64,000 nucleotides of DNA, taken from the NCBI RefSeq assembly GCF_900625105.1, contig NZ_UYYD01000002.1, positions 372,001-436,000 of the forward strand, read 5' to 3'. The position numbers and the translations under genes are program-made. Within the stretch, counting starts at the first letter, position 1, and every line of letters begins with the position of its first letter. Positions 24,825 to 33,762 of this stretch are shown in pieces. This DNA comes from Agathobaculum sp. Marseille-P7918 (GTDB taxonomy: Bacteria > Bacillota > Clostridia > Oscillospirales > Butyricicoccaceae). The notes under the pieces are model-generated. The model worked only from the letters and a program-made list of their open reading frames with translations, searched no databases and was not told the origin of the DNA.

Positions 24825-27272
24825 TTAGAATGCGAAGTTGGTCTTGACGCGCCAGATGTTCTGCGCATACTCCGCGACCGAACGGTCCGCCGCAAAGCGG
24901 CCGGAGTTTGCAATGTTCATCAGCGACATATAGTTCCAGTTCTCCGGATGACGGTACATCTCGCTGACGCGCTCCTGCGCGATCGCGTAGGACGAGAAGT
25001 CCTTCAGGCTCATATAACGGTCCGCCGGGCCGCCGTTGCCGCCGTGCAGCAGCAGGTTGGCCAGATCGGTGTAGTCCACACCGTCGCCGAAGCCGTGGAT
25101 CATGTGGTCGAGCACACGCTTGATGACCGGATCGTTCTGGTAGATCAGCATCGGCTCGTAGTTGCCGGACGCTGCCAGCGCCTCTGCCTCGGGCGTCTCC
25201 ATACCGAAGATGAAGATGTTCTCGCGGCCGACCGCCTCGCAGATTTCGACGTTTGCGCCGTCCATCGTGCCGATGGTGAGCGCGCCGTTCATCATGAACT
25301 TCATGTTGCCCGTACCGGATGCTTCCTTGCCTGCGATCGAGATCTGCTCGGAAACCTCGGCTGCCGGCATGATCATCTCAGCCAGCGACACCTTGTAGTC
25401 CTCGATAAAGACGACCTTGAGCTTATCGCCGATGTCCGGATCGTTATTGATCATGTTCGCGATGGAGTTAATCAGGCGGATGGTCTTTTTCGCCACAGCG
25501 TAGCCCGGCGCGGCCTTGGAGCCGAAGATAAAGGTACGCGGGACGAAATCCATGCCCGGATTGTCCTTGAGCTTGTGGTAGAGCGAGATGATGTGCAGGA
25601 TGTTCAGCATCTGACGCTTGTACTCGTGCAGACGCTTGACCTGTACGTCAAAGATCGAGTCCATATTGACTTCGATGCCGTTATGCTCCTTGATATAGTT
25701 GGCGAGGATCTGCTTGTTGTCGCGCTTGATCTCGCCCAGACGCTGGAGCAGCGCCTTGTCGCTGCCGTAGTTGGCGAGAACCTGCAGCTCGGACGGGTGC
25801 TTGCGGTAGCCCTTGCCGATCTTGCTCTCGATCAGTTCGGCCAGCTCCGGGTTGGCCTCGCACAGCCAGCGGCGGTGTGCAATGCCGTTGGTGACGTTGC
25901 AGAACTTGGAAGAGTAGATCTTGTAGAAATCGTTGAACACGCGGTCCTTGAGGATCTCGGAGTGCAGCGCGGAAACGCCGTTGATCGAGAACGAACCCGC
26001 GATCGCCAGATGCGCCATGCGGACCGTGTTGTCGGCGACGATGGCCAGCTTGGAGATCTTCTGGAAGTCGTTCGGGAAGTAACCCCACAGCTCCTTGCAG
26101 AAGCGCTCGTTGATTTCATAGATGATCTGCATGATGCGGGGCATCAGCTCCTGCACCAGCGATACCGGCCAGCACTCGAGTGCCTCGGGCATAACGGTGT
26201 GGTTAGTGTAAGCGACCGACTGGCTGGTGATGTTCCAGGCGTTCTCCCAGGACATGTCGTTCTCGTCCATCAGGATGCGCATGAGTTCCGGAATGACCAG
26301 CGTCGGGTGGGTATCATTGATATGCAGCACATGCTTGTGCGCAAAGTTTTCCAGCGTGCCGTACTTGGCCTTGTGCTTGGCGCAGATGTCCTGCAGGGTA
26401 GCAGAAACGAGGAAGTACTGCTGCTTCAGGCGCAGGGACTGGCCCTCGCGGTGGTTATCCTCCGGATACAGCACCATCGAAATGGTCTCGGCCATCGCGT
26501 GCTTCTCGAGCGCCTTGAGGTATTCGCCGGACGAGAACAGCTTCATATCCAGCGCGATCGGGCTCTTGGCCTCCCACAGGCGCAGGCAGGCGATGTTGTT
26601 GGTGTCATAACCCGAGATCGGCATATCATACGGAACAGCCAGAACCGGGGTATAGTCGTGATACTCGACGACCAGCTTGCCCTGATCGTTGAAGTAGGTG
26701 TTGACCGTGCCGCCGATCTTGACCTCGCGGGTGTCGTCCATCGCCGGGATGTGCCAAACGTCGCCGGATGCGAGCCAGGAGTCCGGCAGCTCGACCTGCT
26801 GGCCGTCCTCGATCTTCTGCTTGAAGATACCGTGTTCATAACGGATGGAGTAGCCGGTGCCGCGCACGCCGATGGTGGCCATGCCGTCCATATAGCAGGC
26901 TGCCAGACGGCCCAGACCGCCGTTGCCCAGACCGGGGTCGGCTTCTTCTTCGAAAATGTCGGCCATTTCATAGCCCATTTCCTTGAGCGCCTCGGTCAGC
27001 GCGGGCAGAATGCCCAGATTGTAGGCGTTGTTGCGCAGGCTGCGGCCCACAAGAAATTCCATGCACAAATAGTGCACCTGTCGCTCTCCGTATTTTTCGA
27101 CCTCGTTCTGGGTCTCGATCATATGCTCGGTGAGCGCGTCGCGCACGACGAGCGCGCAGGCCTCGTAAATCTGTTCCTTCGAGGCATCTGCAACCTCGCG
27201 GCCGAAGTGGCGCTGCAGCTTGCCCGCAATGGCCTCCTTCAGAGCCGTCTTTGTGTACTGATTCTTTGACAT
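24825..27272 (-). CDS. glgP: Glycogen/alpha-glucan phosphorylase
   Basis: Releases glucose-1-phosphate from non-reducing ends of glycogen using phosphate. The 815-aa GT35 enzyme is of usual length. The PLP-binding Lys is in EASGTGNMKFMMNGAL near residue 655. DPGLGNGGLGRLAACYMDG near residue 112 and HINDTHPTLVIPELMR near 325 are the other classical blocks. It is the last gene of the glycogen cluster, 39 bp after glgA. The cell can thus make and break down glycogen from one locus. Confidence 0.97.
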   Translation of the reverse strand: MSKNQYTKTALKEAIAGKLQRHFGREVADASKEQIYEACALVVRDALTEHMIETQNEVEKYGERQVHYLCMEFLVGRSLRNNAYNLGILPALTEALKEMGYEMADIFEEEADPGLGNGGLGRLAACYMDGMATIGVRGTGYSIRYEHGIFKQKIEDGQQVELPDSWLASGDVWHIPAMDDTREVKIGGTVNTYFNDQGKLVVEYHDYTPVLAVPYDMPISGYDTNNIACLRLWEAKSPIALDMKLFSSGEYLKALEKHAMAETISMVLYPEDNHREGQSLRLKQQYFLVSATLQDICAKHKAKYGTLENFAHKHVLHINDTHPTLVIPELMRILMDENDMSWENAWNITSQSVAYTNHTVMPEALECWPVSLVQELMPRIMQIIYEINERFCKELWGYFPNDFQKISKLAIVADNTVRMAHLAIAGSFSINGVSALHSEILKDRVFNDFYKIYSSKFCNVTNGIAHRRWLCEANPELAELIESKIGKGYRKHPSELQVLANYGSDKALLQRLGEIKRDNKQILANYIKEHNGIEVNMDSIFDVQVKRLHEYKRQMLNILHIISLYHKLKDNPGMDFVPRTFIFGSKAAPGYAVAKKTIRLINSIANMINNDPDIGDKLKVVFIEDYKVSLAEMIMPAAEVSEQISIAGKEASGTGNMKFMMNGALTIGTMDGANVEICEAVGRENIFIFGMETPEAEALAASGNYEPMLIYQNDPVIKRVLDHMIHGFGDGVDYTDLANLLLHGGNGGPADRYMSLKDFSSYAIAQERVSEMYRHPENWNYMSLMNIANSGRFAADRSVAEYAQNIWRVKTNFAF

Positions 27273-27311
27273 GGTCTCTCTTGTCTCCTCACTTAGTTTG
27301 CTTGATCGGTC

Positions 27312-28748
27312 TTACCAGCCCAGGGCAGAATGGTAAACCTCAATGTATTTATCTGCCGAGCTATCCCAGCTGAAATCGCTCTGCATGCCTTGCAGCATCA
27401 GTTTCTTCCAGGCGGGCTTGTTATAGCGGAATACGCCGCAAGCCTCACGGATGACGTGCAGCATGTCGTGCGCATTGTAGCTGGCGAAGGTAAAGCCATT
27501 GCCCGTGCCCGCGTAATCGACGAACGCCTGAACGGTGTCCTTCAGGCCGCCGGTTTCGCGTACGATCGGGATCGTGCCGTAACGCAGTGCGATCATCTGT
27601 GCCAGACCGCACGGCTCAAACTTGGACGGCATCAGGAACATATCCGCGCCCGCATAAATGCGGTTGGCCAGATCGCCCGAGAACATGATGGACGCCGAAA
27701 TGTTGTTCGGATAGCGGCGCTTGGCCTCGAGGAACATCTGCTCGTATCTCCAGTCGCCCTTGCCCAAAACGATCAGGCGCAGGTCGTCGGACAGGATATC
27801 GTGCAGCACGGCTTCGATCAGGTCAAGGCCCTTCTGATCGACAAAGCGGGTGACCATGCCGATGACCGGCGTGTTCTCGTCGCCTTCAATGCCGCAGAGC
27901 TTGAGAAGCTCGAGCTTGTTGACCTTTTTGTCGTCCGGGTTCTTCGGGCCGTAGTTCTTGAAGATCTTGGGATCGGTTTCCGGATTGAACGCATCCATGT
28001 CGATGCCGTTCAAAATGCCGTGCAGCTTATAGCTGTTCATGCGCAGCACGGAATCCAGACGGTAGCCGTAGTATTCGGTCTGGATCTCATTTGCGTAGGT
28101 GGGCGAAACTGTGGTCACCGCGGTGGAAGCCACGATCGCGGCCTTCATCAGGTTGACGTCGCCGTCCATCGCCATAAAGCCCGAGCGGAAATGCGCGTCG
28201 TCGATACCGAGCACATATTCCAGGATCTCGCGGCCGTAGCGGCCCTGATACTGGATGTTGTGAATGGTGAAAACGGTCTTGATGTTCTCATAGAACGGAC
28301 GGGAGGAGAACATCAGGTTGTAATACACCGGAACCAGCGCGGTCTGCCAGTCGTTGCAGTTGATGACGTCCGGACGCCAGTCCAGATCGGGCAGCACTTC
28401 GAGCACTGCCTTGGAGTAGTAGGCGAAGCGCTCCGCGTCGTCATACTCGCCGTAAACCTGACCGCGGGCAAAGTAATACTCATTGTCGATGAAATAGTAA
28501 GTCACGCCGTCCGCTTCATAGCGGAAGATGCCGCAATACTGGTTGCGCCAGCCCAGACGGACATAAGCGTTCTTCAGATAATAGAACTTTTCGCGCCAGT
28601 CCTGTCCGATCGCGGAATACAGCGGGCAGAATACGCGCACGTCGTGTCCCTTTGCAGCAAGGGCCTTGGGCAGCGAGCCGGCAACGTCACCCAGACCGCC
28701 GGTTTTGACGAACGGGGCACATTCGCTGGTAACGTACATAATTTTCAT
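27312..28748 (-). CDS. glgA: Glycogen synthase (ADP-glucose, GT5)
   Basis: Transfers glucose from ADP-glucose to the growing glucan. The 478-aa protein has the GT5 N-terminal motif YVTSECAPFVKTGGLGDV (the KTGGL loop binds ADP) and the C-terminal SKFEPCGLAQMIALRYGT and ETGGLKDTV. I start it at ATG 28748, 18 codons inside the open frame, since the protein family begins there and GGAGG lies 10 bases upstream. That ribosome binding site is buried in a hairpin. It has a separate upstream promoter besides readthrough from glgD. Confidence 0.96.
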   Translation of the reverse strand: MKIMYVTSECAPFVKTGGLGDVAGSLPKALAAKGHDVRVFCPLYSAIGQDWREKFYYLKNAYVRLGWRNQYCGIFRYEADGVTYYFIDNEYYFARGQVYGEYDDAERFAYYSKAVLEVLPDLDWRPDVINCNDWQTALVPVYYNLMFSSRPFYENIKTVFTIHNIQYQGRYGREILEYVLGIDDAHFRSGFMAMDGDVNLMKAAIVASTAVTTVSPTYANEIQTEYYGYRLDSVLRMNSYKLHGILNGIDMDAFNPETDPKIFKNYGPKNPDDKKVNKLELLKLCGIEGDENTPVIGMVTRFVDQKGLDLIEAVLHDILSDDLRLIVLGKGDWRYEQMFLEAKRRYPNNISASIMFSGDLANRIYAGADMFLMPSKFEPCGLAQMIALRYGTIPIVRETGGLKDTVQAFVDYAGTGNGFTFASYNAHDMLHVIREACGVFRYNKPAWKKLMLQGMQSDFSWDSSADKYIEVYHSALGW

Positions 28749-28757
28749 AAGAACCGA

Positions 28758-28800
28758 GCCTCCCCAATAGGAGGCGCGGAAACAGAGTCTCCGCTTCCGC
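28758..28800 (-). promoter_or_regulatory. Leader hairpins that mask the glgA ribosome binding site
   Basis: In the minus-strand leader two stem-loops adjoin. GCGGAA / TTCCGC lies at about 28800-28776. GCCTCC / GGAGGC (28775-28758) follows, with a 6-base loop, and its right arm is the Shine-Dalgarno sequence of glgA. Pairing would block ribosome access. No known riboswitch class is recognised. Confidence 0.5.
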
Positions 28801-28822
28801 ACCTGCTATCTTGCATATCTTT

Positions 28823-28850
28823 ATTATACTAGATTCTTCCTTCCTGCAAA
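28823..28850 (-). promoter_or_regulatory. Promoter upstream of glgA
   Basis: On the minus strand, TTTGCA (28850-28845) and TATAAT (28828-28823) with a 16-bp spacer, in the 179-bp glgD-glgA gap. Confidence 0.6.
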
Positions 28851-28927
28851 ATAGGGAATTTCCACGAACATTTCACACTTTCAGCCCGTGTTTTTCGCTC
28901 ATTTGCAGCGAATTTAACGTGTTTTTA

Positions 28928-30055
28928 TCAGACGGTTGCGTTCTTTGCGATCGTAATGGGGTAGTTCTCGTGTCCCATCATGGTGCGCCCGTCGCGGATG
29001 ACGACGTTGCGGTCGGTGATGACATGGCGCAGGCTGGCGTCCGACTGGATGCGGCCGCCCTCCATGATGATGCAGTCGCAGATCTCCGCGCCCTTTTCGA
29101 CGACCACGTCACGGAACAGCACGCAGTTCTTGACCGTGCCTTCGATGCGGCAGCCGTCCGCGATCAGGCTGTCCTCAACCAGCGCCTTGTCGCCGTAGTA
29201 CGCGGGCGCTTCGTCCTTGATGCGGGTCAGGATCGGACGATTGCGCAGGAACACTTCGTCGCGCACGTCCTTGTCCAGCAGGTCCATATTGGAGCGGAAG
29301 TAATCGAAGGTATCCTCGATCTTGACCGCGTACTCGTTGAACAGGTAGCCGGCTACCGTGCCGTCGATCAGCGCACGGGTCAGGAACTCACGCTCGAAGT
29401 GGATGCAGTTATGGGTGACGCAGTCCGACAGCATATGGATGAGGTACTGACGGCTCATGACATACACGCCCAGCGCGATGTGCTTGCACTTGCCCTCGTT
29501 GGAGTCGCCCACGCGGATATCAACCGCTTCCTTCTTGCGGTTGAGCTCTACATAGGTGGTGAACGGGGAGTCCTTCTGCTTCTTGGTGCAGACCATGGTC
29601 AGGTCGGCGCCCGACTTGATGTGACGCTCGATAACGTCGTCGAGCGGGATGTTGGCGACGATATCGCCGTCGGCCACGACCACATAATCCGCCTTGTTCT
29701 TCTGCAGGAAATCAACCGCGCCGGCCAGCGCGTCGATCTTGCCGCGGTATTCGCCGGTCACGAGCGGCGAAGCCTTCTTGGAATAGGAGTACGGCGGCAG
29801 CAGGGTCACGCCCGAGTTCTTACGGGACAGGTCCCAGTCCTTGGCGTTGCCGATATGGTCGATGAGGGACTGGTATTTGTCCTTCATCAGCACGCCGACG
29901 CGGTAAATGCCGCTGTTTACCATGTTGGACAGCATAAAGTCGATGATGCGGTAGCGTCCGCCCCACTGCACCGCGCCGACCGTACGGTGCTCGGTGATCT
30001 CACGGAGATCGTTATCGTTATCAAATGCAATGATGATGCCTAAAACACTGTTCAT
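28928..30055 (-). CDS. glgD: Glucose-1-phosphate adenylyltransferase subunit GlgD
   Basis: Non-identical partner of GlgC in the Firmicutes-type ADP-glucose pyrophosphorylase; in known cases it is regulatory or weakly active and boosts GlgC. The 375-aa protein has a nucleotidyltransferase domain in which the catalytic loop GGxGxRL is degraded (IIIAFDNDNDLREIT replaces it), and a left-handed beta-helix C-terminus. The lost loop supports the GlgD assignment. Two ATGs stand in tandem; 30055 has better spacing from GGGGGCGG. It follows glgC with a 13-bp gap. Confidence 0.95.
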   Translation of the reverse strand: MNSVLGIIIAFDNDNDLREITEHRTVGAVQWGGRYRIIDFMLSNMVNSGIYRVGVLMKDKYQSLIDHIGNAKDWDLSRKNSGVTLLPPYSYSKKASPLVTGEYRGKIDALAGAVDFLQKNKADYVVVADGDIVANIPLDDVIERHIKSGADLTMVCTKKQKDSPFTTYVELNRKKEAVDIRVGDSNEGKCKHIALGVYVMSRQYLIHMLSDCVTHNCIHFEREFLTRALIDGTVAGYLFNEYAVKIEDTFDYFRSNMDLLDKDVRDEVFLRNRPILTRIKDEAPAYYGDKALVEDSLIADGCRIEGTVKNCVLFRDVVVEKGAEICDCIIMEGGRIQSDASLRHVITDRNVVIRDGRTMMGHENYPITIAKNATV

Positions 30056-30068
30056 CATTTCCGCCCCC

Positions 30069-31280
30069 TTACTTTACGTCCGGCAGATCTTCGTCTGCCA
30101 TTTCTTTCGCCGCCAGCGTTGCGCCGCGGCCGATGCGCACGCCTTCCGCAACGACGGCCACGCCCCATTTATCCACGTCGCCGTCCGACGGGCTGCCGCC
30201 GACAACGGCGTCCTTGGCAATGACGGCCTTTTCCGCGATGATCGAGTAGCGCACGGTTGCGCCTTCCTCGATGACGGCGCCCGGCATCAGGATGGAGTAT
30301 TCCACCTTGGCGCCCTTGCCGATCTTGACGTCCGAGAACAGGACGGACTCGGAAACATCGCCCGCGATCTCGCAGCCCTCGGAGAGCAGGGTGTGCTTGA
30401 CCGACGCGTTCTTGTAGGTGAAGTGCGGGGGCGAACCGGTGGTGCGGCCGTAAATCTTCCAGCTGTCATCCGACAGGTTCAGGCCGGAATTCGGGCTGAG
30501 CAGGTCCATATTGGCCTCCCACAGGCTTTCGATCGTGCCGACGTCCTTCCAGTAGCCTTCAAAGCGGTAGGAGACCAGCTTCTCGCCGTTGGCGAGCATG
30601 GCCGGGATGATGTCCTTGCCGAAGTCGTTGGAAGATTTCGGGTTGTTTTCATCGTCCACCAGATACTGGCGCAGCTTCTTGTACGAGAAGATGTAGATAC
30701 CCATGGAAGCGAGCGTGGACTTGGGCTGCTTGGGCTTCTCTTCGAACTCGTAAATCGTGCCGTCCGGCTTGCAGTTCATGATGCCGAAACGGGATGCCTC
30801 GGACAGCGGCACGTCGAGCACGGCGATGGTCGCATCCGCGCCGGTCTCCTTGTGCTGCTGGAGCATCTTGTTGTAGTTCATCTTGTAGATATGGTCGCCC
30901 GACAGGATCAGGACATACTCGGGATCGTAATCGTCGATGAACTGGATGTTCTGATAAATGGCGTTGGCCGTGCCCTTGTACCACTCAGAGGTCTTGCCCT
31001 TCTGGTACGGCGGCAGGACATAGACGCCGCCGCGCAGGCGGTCGAGGTCCCAAGTCTGGCCGGAGCCGATGTAAGCGTTGAGCACGTGCGGCTCATACTG
31101 GGTCAGTACGCCGACCGTGTCAATGCCGGAGTTGACGCAGTTGGAAAGCGGGAAGTCGATGATGCGGTACTTGCCGCCGAACGGCACCGCGGGTTTGGCG
31201 ACCTTTTTGGTCAGTACGTAGAGGCGGCTGCCCTGACCGCCTGCGAGCAGCATGGCTACGCATTCTTTTTTCCGATACAT
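30069..31280 (-). CDS. glgC: Glucose-1-phosphate adenylyltransferase GlgC
   Basis: Makes ADP-glucose from glucose-1-phosphate and ATP, the committed step of glycogen synthesis. The 403-aa protein has an intact catalytic loop, [20 protein letters not shown] near residue 9, then [19 protein letters not shown], and [12 protein letters not shown]. The C-terminus is a left-handed beta helix. It is 60 bp downstream of glgB and directly ahead of its partner glgD. Confidence 0.97.
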   Translation of the reverse strand: MYRKKECVAMLLAGGQGSRLYVLTKKVAKPAVPFGGKYRIIDFPLSNCVNSGIDTVGVLTQYEPHVLNAYIGSGQTWDLDRLRGGVYVLPPYQKGKTSEWYKGTANAIYQNIQFIDDYDPEYVLILSGDHIYKMNYNKMLQQHKETGADATIAVLDVPLSEASRFGIMNCKPDGTIYEFEEKPKQPKSTLASMGIYIFSYKKLRQYLVDDENNPKSSNDFGKDIIPAMLANGEKLVSYRFEGYWKDVGTIESLWEANMDLLSPNSGLNLSDDSWKIYGRTTGSPPHFTYKNASVKHTLLSEGCEIAGDVSESVLFSDVKIGKGAKVEYSILMPGAVIEEGATVRYSIIAEKAVIAKDAVVGGSPSDGDVDKWGVAVVAEGVRIGRGATLAAKEMADEDLPDVK

Positions 31281-31340
31281 TGATGAACTCTCCTTTTTGC
31301 GGTTTACGTTTATTTCACGCCGGTTTCGGCGCGTCCCCTT

Positions 31341-33506
31341 TTAAGAATCCTGCTTGCCGGCATCGTTTGCCTGCACCACCGCCTTTTCTCCGGTCTTGGT
31401 GACTGCTTTTGTGCCGGTTTTCGCGACCGCTTTCTCCCCGGTTTTTGCTACCGCTTTTTCTCCGGTTTTGGCCACCGCTTTGGAGCCGGTCTTGGCTACC
31501 GCGCGCGTCCCCGTCTTGGCAACGGACTTGGTGGAAGCGTGGGCGCCCTTGGCGGCTTTTGCGGCCGCAGCCTTTTTGGCTGCTTCGATTTCGGCCTTGG
31601 TGCGGCGCTTGGCTCGCGGCTTACCCTTGAAGAACAACACGCCGAAGCGCGGAATATGGATGCTGATGGACTGTTCCTGCCCGTGCATGGGCTTTTTGCT
31701 GTCGGTCTTTACCTTGCCGTTGGAGATACCGCTGCCGCCGAACTCGGTCTTGTCCGAGGTGAAGATCTCCTCGTATGTGCCGGCAATCGGCACGCCGATG
31801 CGGTAATTTTCCTGAATCTCCGGCGAGAAGTTGACCACGATGACGATATCGCTGCCGTCCTTGGCGATACGGCGGAAAGCGATGATGTTGTTGCGGTTAT
31901 CCTCGTGGCTGATCCACTCAAAGCCGCGCCAGTCGGTATCCTGCTCCCACAGCTGCGGGGTTTCCAGATAGAAGTGGTTGAGCGCCTTGACGTAGGTCTG
32001 CATCTGCTTGTGGGCCGGATAGTCGAGCAGCATCCAGTCCAGTCCGCGCTGGTACGCCCATTCGGAGAACTGCGCGAACTCGCCGCCCATAAACAGCATC
32101 TTTTTGCCCGGATGGGCGGTCATGTAGCCGTACAGGGCGCGCAGGCCGCCGAACTGGTTTTCGTACGGAGGCGGCATCTTGGCGATCAGCGAGCACTTGC
32201 CGTGCACGACCTCGTCGTGCGAAAGCGGCAGAATGTAATTTTCCGAGAATGCATACATGAACGAGAAGGTGATCTTGTCATGCATGTCCTTGCGGAAGAA
32301 CGGGTCGGCCGAGCAGTAGCACAGCATATCGTTCATCCAGCCCATGTTCCACTTGAAGTTGAAGCCGAGGCCGCCGTCATAGCCGGGCTTGGTCACCATC
32401 GGCCACGCGGTGGATTCCTCCGCGATCATCATGACGTCCGGATGGTCGGTCAGGATGAACTCATTGAGCAGGCGCAAAAAGTCGATTGCCTCGAGGTTCT
32501 CGCGTCCGCCGTGGATATTGGGCCGCCACTCGTTCTGGCGGTTATAGTCGAGGTAGAGCATGGAAGCGACCGCGTCCACGCGCAGGCCGTCCATGTGGAA
32601 CTTTTCGATCCAGAACATCGCCGACGAGAACAGCAGGTTGCGGGTCGAGGTCTTGCCGTAGTCAAATACGCGCGTGCCCCATTCCTTGTGCTCCATCTTG
32701 AGCGGGTCGGCGTATTCATAGAGGTAAGAGCCGTCGAACTCGACCAGGCCGCAGCCGTCCTTGGGGAAGTGCGCGGGCACCCAGTCCATGATGACGCCGA
32801 GGCCGGCCTGATGCGCCTTGTCGATGAAGTACATCAGATCCTTGGGCGTGCCGTAGCGGCTGGTCGCGGCGAAGTAACCGATGACCTGATAGCCCCACGA
32901 GCCGTCGAACGGATACTCGGTCAGCGGCATGACTTCGATGTGGGTGTAGCCCATTTCCTTGACATAGGGGACAAGCTCTTCCGCGAGCTGGCGATAGGAG
33001 TAGAAATTGCCGTCCTCATGTACCTTCCACGAGCCGAGGTGGCACTCGTAGATGTTGACCGGGCTGGAATAGGGCAGGTTGTTCTTGCGCCATTCGATCC
33101 AGGACGCGTCGTTCCATTCGTAGCCCTCGATATCGTACACCTTGGAGGCGTTGCCCGGGCGGGTCTCGGAATGGAAGCCGTACGGGTCGGACTTGTCGAA
33201 CACATCGCCCGATTTTGCCCATACGCTATACTTATATGCCGCGTATTCGGAAACATGCGGAATGAATTTTTCCCAGATGCCCTGTTCGTCGCGTATCATG
33301 TAATCCACGTCGCGGTTCCAGCCGTTGAACTCACCCATGACCGAAACTTTTTCCGCTTCGGGGGCGTAAACGCGGAACAGATAACCGCTCTCGCCATCCT
33401 GTTCAAAGGGATGGGCGCCCATGTAGTCAAAGGCGCGGCAGTCCCTGCCTGAGTAGAAAAGCTGGCTTCGCTTCTCGCAGGCCGGTGCTGCGGGTGTTTT
33501 CTTCAT
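31341..33506 (-). CDS. glgB: 1,4-alpha-glucan branching enzyme with C-terminal repeat tail
   Basis: Introduces alpha-1,6 branches into glycogen (GH13). The 721-aa protein has an N-terminal CBM48-like domain (LFRVYAPEAEKVSVMGEFNGW), a catalytic barrel with the nucleophile Asp in DGLRVDAVASMLYLDY and the acid Glu in MIAEESTAWP, and the all-beta C-terminal domain ending near residue 626. A 95-residue Lys/Ala-rich tail follows. It contains seven octapeptide units of the type KAVAKTGE (residues ~660-715), which branching enzymes normally lack. ATG 33506 has GGGAGAG upstream. It is first in the glycogen cluster. Confidence 0.96.
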   Translation of the reverse strand: MKKTPAAPACEKRSQLFYSGRDCRAFDYMGAHPFEQDGESGYLFRVYAPEAEKVSVMGEFNGWNRDVDYMIRDEQGIWEKFIPHVSEYAAYKYSVWAKSGDVFDKSDPYGFHSETRPGNASKVYDIEGYEWNDASWIEWRKNNLPYSSPVNIYECHLGSWKVHEDGNFYSYRQLAEELVPYVKEMGYTHIEVMPLTEYPFDGSWGYQVIGYFAATSRYGTPKDLMYFIDKAHQAGLGVIMDWVPAHFPKDGCGLVEFDGSYLYEYADPLKMEHKEWGTRVFDYGKTSTRNLLFSSAMFWIEKFHMDGLRVDAVASMLYLDYNRQNEWRPNIHGGRENLEAIDFLRLLNEFILTDHPDVMMIAEESTAWPMVTKPGYDGGLGFNFKWNMGWMNDMLCYCSADPFFRKDMHDKITFSFMYAFSENYILPLSHDEVVHGKCSLIAKMPPPYENQFGGLRALYGYMTAHPGKKMLFMGGEFAQFSEWAYQRGLDWMLLDYPAHKQMQTYVKALNHFYLETPQLWEQDTDWRGFEWISHEDNRNNIIAFRRIAKDGSDIVIVVNFSPEIQENYRIGVPIAGTYEEIFTSDKTEFGGSGISNGKVKTDSKKPMHGQEQSISIHIPRFGVLFFKGKPRAKRRTKAEIEAAKKAAAAKAAKGAHASTKSVAKTGTRAVAKTGSKAVAKTGEKAVAKTGEKAVAKTGTKAVTKTGEKAVVQANDAGKQDS
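31362..31529 (-). repeat. Seven 24-bp tandem repeats at the 3' end of glgB
   Basis: Seven in-frame 24-bp units encode KSVAKTGT, RAVAKTGS, KAVAKTGE twice, KAVAKTGT, KAVTKTGE and the degenerate KAVVQAND. Copies differ mainly at third codon positions, so the protein sequence seems to be kept while the DNA drifts. Confidence 0.92.
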
Positions 33507-33629
33507 ATCGCATCTCTCCCTCTTTATACTTCTCATCCTGCCAAAATCCAGCGTCTTTGCGAATTTTTTCCATACAATTTGTACAATTCGCCCTGATTCA
33601 GGCAGACACCTCTCACTTTAGTTAGGTAT

Positions 33630-33658
33630 AGTATACATCAAGGCAAAATAAAAGTCCA
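33630..33658 (-). promoter_or_regulatory. Promoter of the glycogen cluster
   Basis: On the minus strand, TGGACT (33658-33653) and TATACT (33635-33630) with a 17-bp spacer. The -35 lies inside the left arm of the cinA terminator. A leader of about 120 bp precedes glgB, and I saw no further gene in it. Confidence 0.65.
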
Positions 33659-33686
33659 GCAATTTTACACAATTGCTGGACTATTT
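33651..33686 (-). terminator. Terminator after cinA
   Basis: The perfect 12-bp stem AGTCCAGCAATT / AATTGCTGGACT with a 6-base loop is followed on the minus strand by TTTTATTTT. It overlaps the -35 box of the glycogen promoter. Confidence 0.85.
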
Positions 33687-33762
33687 TACTAAAAATTTTG
33701 TTTGGTTTCCACAGGCAATGACTGGAAATGTCGAGAAAACACACAAAAATACGCTGTTTTGT

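Noticed and set aside
31362-31529. CRISPR-like array
   Set aside because: The 24-bp units are directly tandem without spacers, in frame within glgB, and encode a regular octapeptide.
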